A stretch of DNA of 64,000 nucleotides, taken from positions 372,001 through 436,000 of the forward strand of contig OZ219860.1 of NCBI GenBank assembly GCA_964291545.2, in the 5' to 3' direction. This document shows positions 27,806 to 37,436 of the stretch, piece after piece; within the stretch, counting starts at the first letter, position 1, and each line of letters opens with the position of its first letter. The notes under the pieces were generated by a model that saw nothing but the letters and a program-made list of their open reading frames with translations, was not told where the DNA came from and ran no database searches. The stretch comes from G963667675 sp964291545. GTDB taxonomy: Bacteria; Chloroflexota; Dehalococcoidia; Lucifugimonadales; UBA3495. The position numbers were made by a program, and so were the translations under genes.

Positions 27806-28672
27806 TCAGAACTCAAAGGCCTTCATCAGTTCCTCTGTCGTCCGGCTACGGGCTTTCTCCCAGCTTTCCTGCAGCCGTTGGTTCAATGCCGGCCTCGCTT
27901 CATCCCTGTAAACGACTCCCACCGGCAATCCCCCCTGCTGCACCAGCCCGTAGGCCGAAGCCCGGTCCGTCGCGTCGTGCTCGTCCGGAATCTGCCACAA
28001 CGACGGCTCTATTCCCTTCTTGGCGTCGCCCTTTATCTGCTCGAAGGTGTCGTTGTAGGTCGTGCAGGGCGACTGCACGTGGACAATGGCGAAACCGGGA
28101 TGGTCCATCCCCTGCTTTATCAGGTTGGCCAGGAGCCGGGGTTGGCCCGAAAACCCTGACGCTATGAACGAGACTCCCAGGGTCAGGTACAACTCCAGGG
28201 GATTCTGCTGCATCTCAATCTTGCCGTAAGGGGTCGAACTGGTGATCTCCCCCAGTTTGGTTGTGGGAGAGCTCTGGCCCTTGGTCAGGCCGTAAACCCC
28301 GTTGTCCATTACCACGGCGCAGATGTTCAGGTTTCTGGACGCCTGCGGCCCGATGTGCTCGGCGCCTATGCTGAGAAAGTCGCCGTCGCCTGCCACCACA
28401 ACCACGTTGAGCTCCGGCCGGGCCATCTTGACGCCCAGGGCTATGGGCAACGACCGCCCGTGGATGCCGTGGAACCCGTAGGGCTGAGGCCCCTCCAACA
28501 GGTGTACCAGGTTGCCGGAACAACCGATCCCCGCCACCACCACGTTGCTCTCCATGGGCAGCCCCGATTCCTCCAAGTGGCCAATCATCGCCAATTCCAG
28601 CGAGCGGCGCACCCCGAAATCTCCGCACCCGGGGCACCACTTGAAGTCATATTCAGGATTCTTCTTGCTCAT
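27806..28672 (-). CDS. korB: 2-oxoacid:ferredoxin oxidoreductase, beta subunit
   Basis: A 288-residue thiamine-diphosphate subunit. The WCPGCGD motif near residue 12 and a further Cys (GIGCSGN) supply cluster ligands, and VVAGDGDFLSIGAEH with MDNGVYGLTKGQ is the TPP-Mg site. It works with the alpha subunit upstream to convert a 2-oxoacid to acyl-CoA, reducing ferredoxin. The 2-oxoglutarate type is the best match (short beta, fused gamma-alpha); specificity is not proven. It overlaps the alpha gene by four bases. Confidence 0.9.
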   Translation of the reverse strand: MSKKNPEYDFKWCPGCGDFGVRRSLELAMIGHLEESGLPMESNVVVAGIGCSGNLVHLLEGPQPYGFHGIHGRSLPIALGVKMARPELNVVVVAGDGDFLSIGAEHIGPQASRNLNICAVVMDNGVYGLTKGQSSPTTKLGEITSSTPYGKIEMQQNPLELYLTLGVSFIASGFSGQPRLLANLIKQGMDHPGFAIVHVQSPCTTYNDTFEQIKGDAKKGIEPSLWQIPDEHDATDRASAYGLVQQGGLPVGVVYRDEARPALNQRLQESWEKARSRTTEELMKAFEF

Positions 28673-30384
28673 GCCCTCACCATCTCCCTTTGGGAGGCGT
28701 TGACCATTTCAGAAATCCGGCTTACCAGGCCGCCTACCTTGAACGGCAGGCCGGTGTATTGTGTGATGGACTCGGCCTTCACTCCCAACGAGCGCAGGAT
28801 GCCTCCAAACTGGCCTTGGTAATTCAGCTCCGGCACTATTACCAGTTCCTTTTGTCGCAGTTCCTCCAGCATCTTGGGCGGCAGCGGGTTTAGCAGCATG
28901 GTGTAATACCAGCCGATGTCTACTCCCGCCTCAATCAGCTTGTCGTAGGCCTCGCGGACCGGACCCTTGGAGGCTCCCCAGGGGACCAGCGCCACCGGCG
29001 ACTCCGGCCTGTCTTGTTCGTAACGGTTCTCTTCCAGCAGCTTTAGCTTGCTGAACCGCCGCTCGGTCATCTGTACGTGCCGTTCCGGCAGGTGGGTCGT
29101 GTCTCCTATGTCGTCGTGCTCGCTGCCGTTGGCCACGTAGGACCCAGGCCGGCCCGGCAGGGGCATGGCCGATATCTCTCGCCCGGCGTAGCGCTGATAA
29201 CCGTTGCTGCCCTGGTATACCTCGCGGCTTTCCACCATGACCTTGGACAGGTCAGGCTTGGGGATGTTCTGCGCCCGCTCCGCCAGCGACATCTCGCTCA
29301 ACAGCATCACCGGGCCCTGGTATCGCTCTGCCCAGTTGAGGGCCATGACGGCGCCGTAGAAGCACTCCTCCACGGTCCCCACGGCGATCACCGGCAGGCG
29401 CACGTCCCCGTGGGCCGGCCACATGCAGCTAAGCAAGTCTGACTGCTCGGTCTTGGTCGGAAGCCCCGTGGCCGGGCCTCCCCGTTGCACGTCCACTATC
29501 ACGCAGGGGATTTCTGCCATCCAACCCAGGCCTAGGCCCTCGCTCATCAGCGAGATTCCCGGCCCTGAACTGGCGGTCATGGCCTTCTTGCCGGCGAAGC
29601 CTGCCCCCAATACAGCGGTAATGGACTCGATCTCCGAACTCACCTGGTAGGCGAACTTGCCCTCTCCCACCAGGTTCCGTTCCATATACAGCAGAATCGG
29701 CGTCGCCGGGGAAATTGGGTAGCCCACATAGAATTGCAGCCCCGCCGCAATCGCTCCCAGCGACAGCGCCTCGTTGCCCTTCAGCATCAATTGGGCCCCG
29801 TCCGGCGGCTGTGAGGGGGCCAGCTCTCCCAGCGAGAACTCGCTGGTGCTCACGTGCTCACGGCCCAGGGTCATGGCCAGGATGTTCGACTTGATGATTT
29901 CCTCGTCGCTGGCCCTGCCTCTTGTGAATCTCGCAATAACGAACTGGTCCAGGTATTCCTTGGGCATGTTCACCAGGTGCGCCAGCGCCCCGATGACCAC
30001 CATGTTCGCCGCTCGGTTGTTCCCCGTAGACTTGGCCAGTTGGTCGATGGGCAGCCCCACTCCCCGGGAGTCCCCGTCCAACTCGAACTCGTCGGAGTTG
30101 AATATGATGACTCCGCCGGCTTTCACTTCCGTCTGGTGGTTGTCGTAGGCCTCCCGGTTGAAGGCTACCAGCACGTCAACTTCGTCTCCCGGCCCCCTCA
30201 CCGGGTCCACCGAGATACGCGCCTGCGTCCAGGTGGGGCCTCCCAGGATTTGGGAAGGGAACGTGGCAAAGGTCAACGCATGGTATCCAACCTGGGTGGA
30301 GGCCTGAGCCAGGCCCTCCGCCGAGGTTACGACTCCCTGTCCGCCTTCCCCGGCAAATCGGACGACGAAATCACGCATTTCCAT
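28669..30384 (-). CDS. korA: 2-oxoacid:ferredoxin oxidoreductase, fused gamma-alpha subunit
   Basis: A 571-residue fusion. The N-terminal gamma domain (1 to about 185) opens with RFAGEGGQGVVTSAEGLAQA. The alpha domain (about 200-570) has the YPISPATPILLYME motif, a Ser for Thr variant of the usual YPITP, and SSGPGISLMSEGLG. No ferredoxin domain is attached, so an external ferredoxin is needed. It is the first gene of the two-gene operon, ATG at 30384 with GGCGAGG upstream. Confidence 0.9.
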   Translation of the reverse strand: MEMRDFVVRFAGEGGQGVVTSAEGLAQASTQVGYHALTFATFPSQILGGPTWTQARISVDPVRGPGDEVDVLVAFNREAYDNHQTEVKAGGVIIFNSDEFELDGDSRGVGLPIDQLAKSTGNNRAANMVVIGALAHLVNMPKEYLDQFVIARFTRGRASDEEIIKSNILAMTLGREHVSTSEFSLGELAPSQPPDGAQLMLKGNEALSLGAIAAGLQFYVGYPISPATPILLYMERNLVGEGKFAYQVSSEIESITAVLGAGFAGKKAMTASSGPGISLMSEGLGLGWMAEIPCVIVDVQRGGPATGLPTKTEQSDLLSCMWPAHGDVRLPVIAVGTVEECFYGAVMALNWAERYQGPVMLLSEMSLAERAQNIPKPDLSKVMVESREVYQGSNGYQRYAGREISAMPLPGRPGSYVANGSEHDDIGDTTHLPERHVQMTERRFSKLKLLEENRYEQDRPESPVALVPWGASKGPVREAYDKLIEAGVDIGWYYTMLLNPLPPKMLEELRQKELVIVPELNYQGQFGGILRSLGVKAESITQYTGLPFKVGGLVSRISEMVNASQREMVRA

Positions 30385-30847
30385 CTATGGACCTCGCCGC
30401 CTCAACGTCGGACTTAGAGATAGTAGCAGTCTTAGGTTCGATGGAGATTCCCAAGCCTTCCCGGACGCGGGAGGGATGGGGAAATATGTAATGAATTCGG
30501 GCAGATTGAGTCAGGGGCCTGTTGTTCAGGATCTTCGACATGATGGCAAGTGGGGCAAGACCTTCCCGGCCTATTCTTGGCTCGGTGCTTGAGCTACCGG
30601 ACACATACTCAACTGTCCTCGCGTGGCCGCAAGTCAGCCTCTCGAATATATCATCGCGCTCTCGGCATTGTCAATTGAGTTTGAGGCCTCCCGATCCCGC
30701 TATCAGCCGTGGATAGGACCGGGTTCGGCATCAGGGAATCGTTGAAAAGCCCTCGTTTGCCACTCCCCGCACGACGCCACAGAATAACCATTATGGGTGT
30801 CTTAAGCTCATTGTTGGGTTTTCGGGGTGTGTGCTAGAATCCCCCGC
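30385..30847. other. 463-bp divergent intergenic region
   Basis: It lies between the oxidoreductase operon (minus) and dprA (plus). It holds an imperfect hairpin at 30448-30483 (TTCCC, CCTTCCCG paired with GCGGGAGGG and GGGAA) and the likely dprA promoter at 30811-30840. No gene was identified. Confidence 0.45.
30811..30840 (+). promoter_or_regulatory. Likely dprA promoter, possibly leaderless
   Basis: TTGTTG, 18 bp, TAGAAT (30835-30840). The ATG at 30848 sits where transcription would begin, and no Shine-Dalgarno precedes it. Confidence 0.4.
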
Positions 30848-31969
30848 ATGGACGACATAAAGTACTGGGTGGCCCTGGACCGGGTCCCCCAACTGGGAAC
30901 GGTCCGCTTCCGCCGCCTGGAGGACTACTTCGGTGGGTTGGACAAGGCGTGGGAGGCTGGGCCCAGCGAACTCAGAGCGGCTGGCATCGAAGAGCGACCC
31001 GCCCGTGAAATCGCCGCAATACGCACTAGAACATCCCCGGACGCCGAATTGCAACGGCTTTCCAAGGCTGGGGTTACGCCGCTAAATTGGCATCATCCCG
31101 AATACCCGGCACGCCTGAAGGAGATTCCGGACCCGCCCCCTGTCCTCTATTGCAAGGGCAATCTGCTGCCTTCTGACGAACGTTCGGTCGCCGTAGTCGG
31201 CACCCGCGGCCCAACCGTATACGGCCGCGAGGCCGCAGCGGCCTTGGTTGGCGACCTGGCCCGCATGGGCGTAACTATCGTCTCCGGTTTAGCCCGGGGC
31301 ATAGACAGCATCGCTCACCGTACCGCCTTGGACAACGGCGGCCGCACCATCGCCGTCCTGGCCAACGGACTCGACATAATATACCCACGGGAAAATGGAG
31401 AGCTATTTCAGAGGACCCAGGGCCAGGGCGCAGTGGTAAGCGAACACCCCCTCGGCGTCCGTCCCGACTCCCGCAGTTTTCCCCGTCGCAACCGCCTAAT
31501 CAGCGGCATCAGTCTCGGCGTACTGGTGGTCGAAGCCCCTGAAAGCAGCGGGGCCCGCTGGACGGTGTGGCACGCCCTGGAACAGGACCGGGAGGTGTTC
31601 TGCGTGCCCGGCAGCATCTTCGCACCCACCAGCCGATTCACCAACCGCATGATTCAAGAAGGGGCCAAGCTGGTGGCCGGCTATACCGACATTCTTGAAG
31701 AGCTTAACATGACCGTCACCGGCCATCAGTACGACCTTCCGCTGCCGGCCGAATCCGACTCCGGCGACCTTGATGAGGAAGAATCGGGCCTGCTCCAGCA
31801 CTTGGACGTTGAGCCTTTGCACATTGACGACATCATGAGAACCTCCGGCCTGCCCATAACCTCTGTAAGCAGTGTGTTGACCATGCTGGAATTGAAAGGA
31901 AAGGTGAAGCAGGTGGGATGCATGCACTATATCCGCGTGCGGGAGCCCGCCTCGTCCTATGGCAACTAA
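30848..31969 (+). CDS. dprA: DNA-processing protein DprA
   Basis: A 373-residue DprA/Smf. This cytosolic protein loads RecA onto incoming single-stranded DNA in natural transformation and is also widespread in non-competent bacteria. The Rossmann-like domain has VAVVGTRGPTVYG, IVSGLARGIDS, LANGLDIIYP and SFPRRNRLISG, and the C-terminal 65 residues look like the winged-helix (DML1) domain. I chose the ATG at 30848, where homology begins. The stop overlaps the topA start by 11 bases. Confidence 0.93.
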   Translation: MDDIKYWVALDRVPQLGTVRFRRLEDYFGGLDKAWEAGPSELRAAGIEERPAREIAAIRTRTSPDAELQRLSKAGVTPLNWHHPEYPARLKEIPDPPPVLYCKGNLLPSDERSVAVVGTRGPTVYGREAAAALVGDLARMGVTIVSGLARGIDSIAHRTALDNGGRTIAVLANGLDIIYPRENGELFQRTQGQGAVVSEHPLGVRPDSRSFPRRNRLISGISLGVLVVEAPESSGARWTVWHALEQDREVFCVPGSIFAPTSRFTNRMIQEGAKLVAGYTDILEELNMTVTGHQYDLPLPAESDSGDLDEEESGLLQHLDVEPLHIDDIMRTSGLPITSVSSVLTMLELKGKVKQVGCMHYIRVREPASSYGN

Positions 31970-34199
31970 GACTCGCTCTAAGTCCACGGCAAAACCCCGC
32001 TCCAAGGCCAGGTCCACCGCCGCCCGCAACAAATCCGGCGGCAGCGCAAGCCAGCTTCGCAACGCCTCTGGCAAGAGCCTTGTAATTGTCGAATCTCCTG
32101 CCAAGGCGCGGACTGTCGGCCAGATTCTGGGCAGCAAATACCTGGTGACTGCCTCCCAGGGCCACGTCCGCGATCTGCCCAAGAGCAAGATTGGCGTCGA
32201 CGTGGATGACGACTTCACCCCGTCTTACGTCATCATGCAGGACAAGCGGGCCATCGTTAACGCCCTCAAAAAGGCCGGCAGCGAAGCAACACAGGTCTAC
32301 CTGGCCACCGACCCGGACCGTGAAGGCGAGGCTATTTCCTGGCACCTGCAGACCGCCGCCGATTGGGACGGCTGGTCCGCGCCGCCCAAGAGGGTGGTCT
32401 TCCACGAAATCACCAAGCAGGCGGTTGAAGAGGCCTTCCAGCACCCCAGGGACATCGACATGCAGTTGGTCAACGCCCAGCAGGCCCGCCGCATTCTAGA
32501 CCGCCTGGTCGGCTACCAGATCAGCCCCTTGCTCTGGCGCAGAGTCCAACGGGGTTTGTCCGCTGGTCGGGTCCAATCCGTGGCTCTCCGCATGGTAGTA
32601 GACCGGGAACGCGAAATCGAAGCCTTTGTTCCCGTCGAGTCCTGGACGCTCGAAGCCCAACTCCGGAAGCAGAGCATTGAGGACTCCTTCACCGCGGTGC
32701 TGCATTCCGTCAAGGGGCAGAAGGGCCGCCTGTCTATATCCAACGAGCAGGACGCCCGGTCTTACCAGGCCCAACTCGATGGGGCATCCTACGCCGTAAG
32801 CTCGGTCAAGAAGAAGGACGTGCGCCAGAGGCCCGCGCCTCCCTTCATCACCAGCACCCTGCAGCAGGAGGCCGGCCGCAAGCTCAGGTTTACTGCTCAA
32901 CGGACCATGGCCGTTGCCCAGCAACTCTACGAAGGCCTGTCCGTGGGAGCCGAGGGCTCGGTAGGCCTGATTACCTATATGCGCACCGACTCCACCCAGG
33001 TCGCCGCATCGGCCCTGAGCGAGGTGAGGTCATACATAGGACGCCGCTACGGTAAAGAATACCTGCCCGACAAGCCCAGGTTCTACAAGAGCCGCTCCAA
33101 GGGCGCCCAGGAAGCCCACGAGGCCATCCGCCCTACTTCCATTCAGCGAGAACCACAAGCCTTGAAGCCCCATCTCACCAACGACCAGTTCAACCTTTAT
33201 AAGCTTGTCTGGGAGCGCATGTTGGCCAGCCAGATGGCCGACGCCCGCTCTGAGGCCACAACCGCCGAGATAGACGCCTCATGCCGGGATCAGTCCAAGA
33301 CCTACGTCTTTCGGGCCACCGGCTCTGTGCTCAAGTTCCCCGGTTTCAGGTCTGTCTATCTGGAAGGTAGGGACGACACTGCCGGAGACTCCGGCCGGCA
33401 GCCCTTGCCCGAGTTGGCTGCCGGCGAAACCCTTGACTGCCTCAAGCTCGACGCCTTGCAGCACTTCACCGAGCCGCCTCCTCGCTTCACCGAGGCGACG
33501 CTCATCAAGGCCATGGAGGAAAAAGGCATCGGCCGCCCCAGCACTTACGCCCCCACCATAGGCACCCTGCTGGACAGGAACTACGTAAGCAAAGAGCGCA
33601 ACCGCCTGGCGCCCACCCCGTTGGGCTCCGCCGTTACCGACCTCCTGGTCGAATACTTCACCCAAGTCATGGACCTGGAATTTACCGCCAACATGGAAGA
33701 GGAACTGGACGACGTGTCAAGAGGGGAGCGCGACTGGGTCCCCATGTTGACCGAGTTTTACGGCCCTTTCCAAAAGGCCCTGGAAGAGGCCCAGGAGTCC
33801 ATGCCCCGTCGCAAGGTCGAAGAGGAGACCGACGAGGTATGCGATGTCTGCGGCAAACCCATGGTTATCAAGACGGGCAGGTTCGGCCGTTTCCTCGCCT
33901 GCACCGGCTTCCCCGAATGCCGCACTTCCAGGCCAATCCTGAAAAAGACCGGCGCATCCTGCCCCCGTTGCAGCGGGGACATAGTCGAGCGCCGGGCCCG
34001 CGGCAGGGGCAGGACCTTCTACGGCTGCTCCAACTATCCTCGCTGTGATTTCATTATGAACCAGAGGCCTGTGGCCGAGCCCTGTCCCGAGTGCGGCGGC
34101 CTCATGGCCCACTCCGGCCGCAACATGGCCGCCTGTACCGTTTGCGACTGGAAAGAACGGCTGCAAGACGCCAAGGAGCTGGCTACCGTTGGCGACTGA
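31959..34199 (+). CDS. topA: DNA topoisomerase I
   Basis: A 746-residue type IA topoisomerase that relaxes negative supercoils. A basic, Ala/Lys-rich 38-residue leader precedes the Toprim domain (VIVESPAKA, DPDREGEAISWH). The active-site tyrosine is Tyr340 in LITYMRTDSTQ. Three C-terminal zinc ribbons are visible: CDVCGKP...CTGFPEC, CPRCSGD...CSNYPRC and CPECGGL...CTVC. Length and layout are normal. xerC starts 11 bases before its stop. Confidence 0.97.
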   Translation: MATKTRSKSTAKPRSKARSTAARNKSGGSASQLRNASGKSLVIVESPAKARTVGQILGSKYLVTASQGHVRDLPKSKIGVDVDDDFTPSYVIMQDKRAIVNALKKAGSEATQVYLATDPDREGEAISWHLQTAADWDGWSAPPKRVVFHEITKQAVEEAFQHPRDIDMQLVNAQQARRILDRLVGYQISPLLWRRVQRGLSAGRVQSVALRMVVDREREIEAFVPVESWTLEAQLRKQSIEDSFTAVLHSVKGQKGRLSISNEQDARSYQAQLDGASYAVSSVKKKDVRQRPAPPFITSTLQQEAGRKLRFTAQRTMAVAQQLYEGLSVGAEGSVGLITYMRTDSTQVAASALSEVRSYIGRRYGKEYLPDKPRFYKSRSKGAQEAHEAIRPTSIQREPQALKPHLTNDQFNLYKLVWERMLASQMADARSEATTAEIDASCRDQSKTYVFRATGSVLKFPGFRSVYLEGRDDTAGDSGRQPLPELAAGETLDCLKLDALQHFTEPPPRFTEATLIKAMEEKGIGRPSTYAPTIGTLLDRNYVSKERNRLAPTPLGSAVTDLLVEYFTQVMDLEFTANMEEELDDVSRGERDWVPMLTEFYGPFQKALEEAQESMPRRKVEEETDEVCDVCGKPMVIKTGRFGRFLACTGFPECRTSRPILKKTGASCPRCSGDIVERRARGRGRTFYGCSNYPRCDFIMNQRPVAEPCPECGGLMAHSGRNMAACTVCDWKERLQDAKELATVGD

Positions 34200-35298
34200 T
34201 TCTCTGACCGGTCCCGCATCCTCTCCGGGCATGGCCCAGTTCGACGCCCTGCTGGAGCGCTTCCCCGCGTTCCTCCGGGGGCAACGGGGCCTCTCCGAGA
34301 ACACAGTCCGCATCTACCTGGCCGATCTCTCGTCATTCCACGACTATCTCTACCGGGAAGGCCTCAGCCTTACCGACATGGACCGCCAGTTGCTGCGGGG
34401 ATACCTGACTTGGCTGGTCACCGAGGCCGGCAACCGAGGCCGCGGCTATTCCCGGGTCAGCGTTGTACGTAAACTGACCGTGCTCCGGGCCTTCTACAAG
34501 TTCCTCGTGCAAGAGGGCCTGTTTACCTCCACCCCGGTGCCTTCAGGGCGAAGCCTTCGGGTAAAGGTAGACCGGCCTCTCCCCGAGTTCTTGGGACAAA
34601 ACGAGGTCGAGCGCATGTTGCAGGCCCCCGACGATACCACCCCCTACGGGGCCCGCGACCGCGCTATCCTGGAGCTTCTCTACGCCTGCGGAGTGCGCCT
34701 TGCCGAACTTCATGGTCTGGACCTGGACAACGTCGCCCTGGAGCAACGGGAGCTATTGGTCCGGGGTAAGGGATCGAAGGAACGTTGGGTTGTCTTCGGG
34801 CGCCCTGCCCAGGCTGCTCTGGCCCACTACCTGAACCAAGCCCGTCCCCAGTTGCTGACTGAACGACCAGAGACCGCCCTGTTTCTCAACCGTGACGGCC
34901 GCCGCCTTTCCCGGCGCAGCATCGAAAAGGTGGTCCGCCGCTACGCAGTCCAGGCCGCGACCAGGAACGGTGTCCACACCCATACCCTGCGCCACACCTT
35001 CGCCACCCACATGCTCGAGGGCGGCGCCGATCTGCGGGTAATTCAAGAGTTGTTGGGTCACTCCAGCCCCACCACTACCCAGATATATACCCACGTGACC
35101 AACAAAGAGGCCCTGGCCGCCTATCTCAACCACCACCCCAGGTCCGACCTGTCCGACACCGCTGCGGACGCTGACCAGGATGACGATTTCGACCTTAGCA
35201 TCCCCGGCGATCCGGATGAGCTTGACAACGCCGAGGCCGAAATGGCGGAGGAATTGCGCCGGTATTCTTCTCTCGCTGGACAACGGCGTGGAGGTTAG
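34189..35298 (+). CDS. xerC: Tyrosine recombinase XerC/XerD-like
   Basis: A 369-residue site-specific recombinase that resolves chromosome dimers. The SAM-like N-terminal core-binding domain is followed by the catalytic domain with Arg in YACGVRLAEL, Lys in VRGKGSKERW, HTLRHTFATHML, LLGHSSPTTTQIYTHV and the final Tyr. The C-terminal 55 residues are acidic and unusual for XerC/D, which normally stop soon after the Tyr. A TTG start overlaps topA by 11 bases; an ATG at 34231 is the alternative. The fixed gene order topA-xer supports a housekeeping role. Confidence 0.92.
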   Translation: MATDSLTGPASSPGMAQFDALLERFPAFLRGQRGLSENTVRIYLADLSSFHDYLYREGLSLTDMDRQLLRGYLTWLVTEAGNRGRGYSRVSVVRKLTVLRAFYKFLVQEGLFTSTPVPSGRSLRVKVDRPLPEFLGQNEVERMLQAPDDTTPYGARDRAILELLYACGVRLAELHGLDLDNVALEQRELLVRGKGSKERWVVFGRPAQAALAHYLNQARPQLLTERPETALFLNRDGRRLSRRSIEKVVRRYAVQAATRNGVHTHTLRHTFATHMLEGGADLRVIQELLGHSSPTTTQIYTHVTNKEALAAYLNHHPRSDLSDTAADADQDDDFDLSIPGDPDELDNAEAEMAEELRRYSSLAGQRRGG

Positions 35299-35304
35299 CT
35301 GATT

Positions 35305-35757
35305 GTGGCAACGTTTTTGATTCTAAACGGACCCAACCTTGGAGTCCTGGGCCGCCGCGATCCCGGCGTTTACGGCTCTGAGACCCTTGGGGAAATCCAC
35401 GATAAAATCAGCGCCCGCGCCGCCTCCCTCGGAGTTCAGGTCGAGTTTTACCAGTCCAACTCGGAAGGCATGCTGATAGACCACGTCCAGCGGTGCTGGG
35501 GCCGGATTCAGGGCATCATCGTGAACCCCGGAGCGCTGACCCACTATGGCTACAGCCTGAGGGACGCTCTCTCCGACGCCGCGGTGCCGGTTATAGAAGT
35601 CCACCTCAGCAACATTCACGCCAGGGAGAGATGGCGGCGCCGTTCCGTCATCGCCGGCGTCGCCCAGGGCCAGATTGCGGGCTTTGGGTGGAGGAGCTAT
35701 ACTGCGGCTCTGGAGCTTATCGCCGCGATAGCCTCAGACGCGTCCAAAGAGGAGTAA
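35305..35757 (+). CDS. aroQ: Type II 3-dehydroquinate dehydratase
   Basis: A 150-residue enzyme of the shikimate pathway, a dodecamer that dehydrates 3-dehydroquinate. FLILNGPNLGVLGRRDPGVYGSETL carries, in short, the NGPNL motif and the catalytic Tyr of VYGSETL; NSEGMLID, NPGALTHYGYSLRDAL and HLSNIHARERWRRRS complete the family signature. It begins with GTG. It lies six bases after xerC and two before pepP. Confidence 0.95.
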   Translation: MATFLILNGPNLGVLGRRDPGVYGSETLGEIHDKISARAASLGVQVEFYQSNSEGMLIDHVQRCWGRIQGIIVNPGALTHYGYSLRDALSDAAVPVIEVHLSNIHARERWRRRSVIAGVAQGQIAGFGWRSYTAALELIAAIASDASKEE

Positions 35758-35759
35758 CC

Positions 35760-36827
35760 GTGAGGGAACGTAGAGAGCATCTGGTATCCAAATTCCCCGA
35801 AAAAGAACTTGACGCTATGTTGGTGTCGGCCCCCGAGAACCGCCAGTACCTGTCCGGCTTCACCGGCTCGGCGGGCTACCTGCTCGTGTCCAAAGACCAG
35901 GCCGTGCTGGCCACCGATTCCCGGTATACGGAACAGGCCGCCAACCAGGCCGCCGGCTGGGATGTCCGCCAGGTGCGCGCCGGTTGGGGCTGGCTCCTGG
36001 ACTGGCTGGACGAGAACGGTGTCCGCCGTTTGGGATTCGAGAGCGCCGACATGACGGTGGCTTCTTACGAAAGCATCCTGCAGGCCTTGAAGCAACGCGA
36101 CTCCCTCGCGCAGGTATCCCTGGTGTCCGCCTCCGGCTTGGCCGAAGACCAGCGCACCGTTAAAGATGACCGTGAACGCGCCATGCTCCAAAAGGCCATC
36201 GACACCTCCGACGAGGCCATGGAGACCGTGTGCCCCCAGATTCGGGAAGGTATGACCGAGCGCGAAGTGGCCTGGCGCATGGAAGTAGCCATGCGCGACC
36301 TCGGCGCTGACGGAATCAGCTTCGATACCATAGTTGCCGCGGGGCCCAACGGCGCAATGGCCCACCACCACCCTTCAGACCGCCCCATCGGCGTCGGCGA
36401 GCCCATAGTCATCGATATGGGCGCCAGGGTCGGCGGCTATTGCTCCGACATTACCCGCACCGTCGTCGTCGGCGAGCCCGACGATACCTTCCGCAAGGTC
36501 TACGACACCGTCCTCGGCGCTCAGTTGACCGCCATCAACACGGTCAAGACCGGTATGACCGGCGAAGAGTGCGACGCTTTGGCCCGCTCCGTTATCGCCG
36601 AGGCCGGCTACGGCGACAACTTCGGCCACAGCCTGGGCCACGGCGTAGGCCTGGCCGTCCACGAGTTCCCCCGGGTGGGGCCGCGGTCGCCCGACGTCCT
36701 CCAAAAAGACACGGTGTTCACCGTTGAGCCGGGCATCTACATCACCGGCTGGGGCGGGGTGCGCATAGAAGACATCGTCACCTTGGGTGACGACGGCGCA
36801 GTAGCCTTGAGCAAGGCGTCCAAGTAG
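35760..36827 (+). CDS. pepP: Xaa-Pro aminopeptidase (M24)
   Basis: A 355-residue peptidase that removes N-terminal residues next to proline. The creatinase-like N-terminal domain is followed by the pita-bread fold with two-metal ligands: Asp in VIDMGARVGGYCSD (both Asp), His in HSLGHGVG, Glu in TVEPGIYI and Glu in VRIEDIV. The frame is open 89 codons upstream within aroQ; I chose the GTG at 35760, with GAGGAG eight bases upstream. The aroQ-pepP-efp order is common in bacteria. Confidence 0.94.
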   Translation: MRERREHLVSKFPEKELDAMLVSAPENRQYLSGFTGSAGYLLVSKDQAVLATDSRYTEQAANQAAGWDVRQVRAGWGWLLDWLDENGVRRLGFESADMTVASYESILQALKQRDSLAQVSLVSASGLAEDQRTVKDDRERAMLQKAIDTSDEAMETVCPQIREGMTEREVAWRMEVAMRDLGADGISFDTIVAAGPNGAMAHHHPSDRPIGVGEPIVIDMGARVGGYCSDITRTVVVGEPDDTFRKVYDTVLGAQLTAINTVKTGMTGEECDALARSVIAEAGYGDNFGHSLGHGVGLAVHEFPRVGPRSPDVLQKDTVFTVEPGIYITGWGGVRIEDIVTLGDDGAVALSKASK

Positions 36828-36865
36828 TCCGTGCGGCCCTGCATGAGAGCGGCAGGCAGCGAGAC

Positions 36866-37432
36866 ATGAGCATCAATTTTGGGGACCTGAGCCGCGGTTT
36901 GGTCATCGAGCTGGATGGCCAGCCCTGGCAAATCATGGACTACGAGCGTCACAAGATGCAGCAACGGGCGCCCGTCACGCGCATCAAGCTCAAGAACATG
37001 ATGTCCGGCGCCGTCGTCGAGCGCACCTTCCAGCGTTACGATACCCAATTTTCCCTGGCCGATATGGACAACCGTCAGGCCCAGTACCTTTATAACGACG
37101 GGACGTTCTATTATTTCCTCGACCAGGAGACTTTCGACCAGTACGAGTTGACCAAAGAACTTCTCGGCGCAGCGCTGGACTATCTCAAGGAACAGGCGGT
37201 CGTAGAAGTGGTCTTCTATAAAGGGTCCGCCATAAACATCAACCTTCCCACCCACGTGGAACTCCAGGTCGCCGAGACCCCCCCGGCCTTCCGCGGCGAC
37301 ACAGCCCAGGGGGGCAACAAGCCGGCTACCTTGGAAACCGGACTGCGCATCAACGTCCCCATGTTCATCACGCCGGGGACCGTGGTCCGGGTGGACACTC
37401 GCACCGGGGTCTATACCGAACGGGTCAGTTAA
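36866..37432 (+). CDS. efp: Elongation factor P
   Basis: A 188-residue EF-P that helps ribosomes pass polyproline stretches. All three beta-barrel domains are present, ending with the INVPMFITPGTVVRVDTRTG segment. The loop that reaches the P-site tRNA reads HKMQQRAP (29-36), so the residue aligning with the modified Lys34 of E. coli is Gln33; neither Lys nor Arg is at the tip. No EpmA- or EarP-type modifying gene is nearby. It lies 38 bp after pepP. Confidence 0.95.
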   Translation: MSINFGDLSRGLVIELDGQPWQIMDYERHKMQQRAPVTRIKLKNMMSGAVVERTFQRYDTQFSLADMDNRQAQYLYNDGTFYYFLDQETFDQYELTKELLGAALDYLKEQAVVEVVFYKGSAININLPTHVELQVAETPPAFRGDTAQGGNKPATLETGLRINVPMFITPGTVVRVDTRTGVYTERVS

Positions 37433-37436
37433 GCCC

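Noticed and set aside
35493..35759. 5' extension of the pepP frame
   Set aside because: It lies inside aroQ; the GTG at 35760 with a strong Shine-Dalgarno is the likely start.
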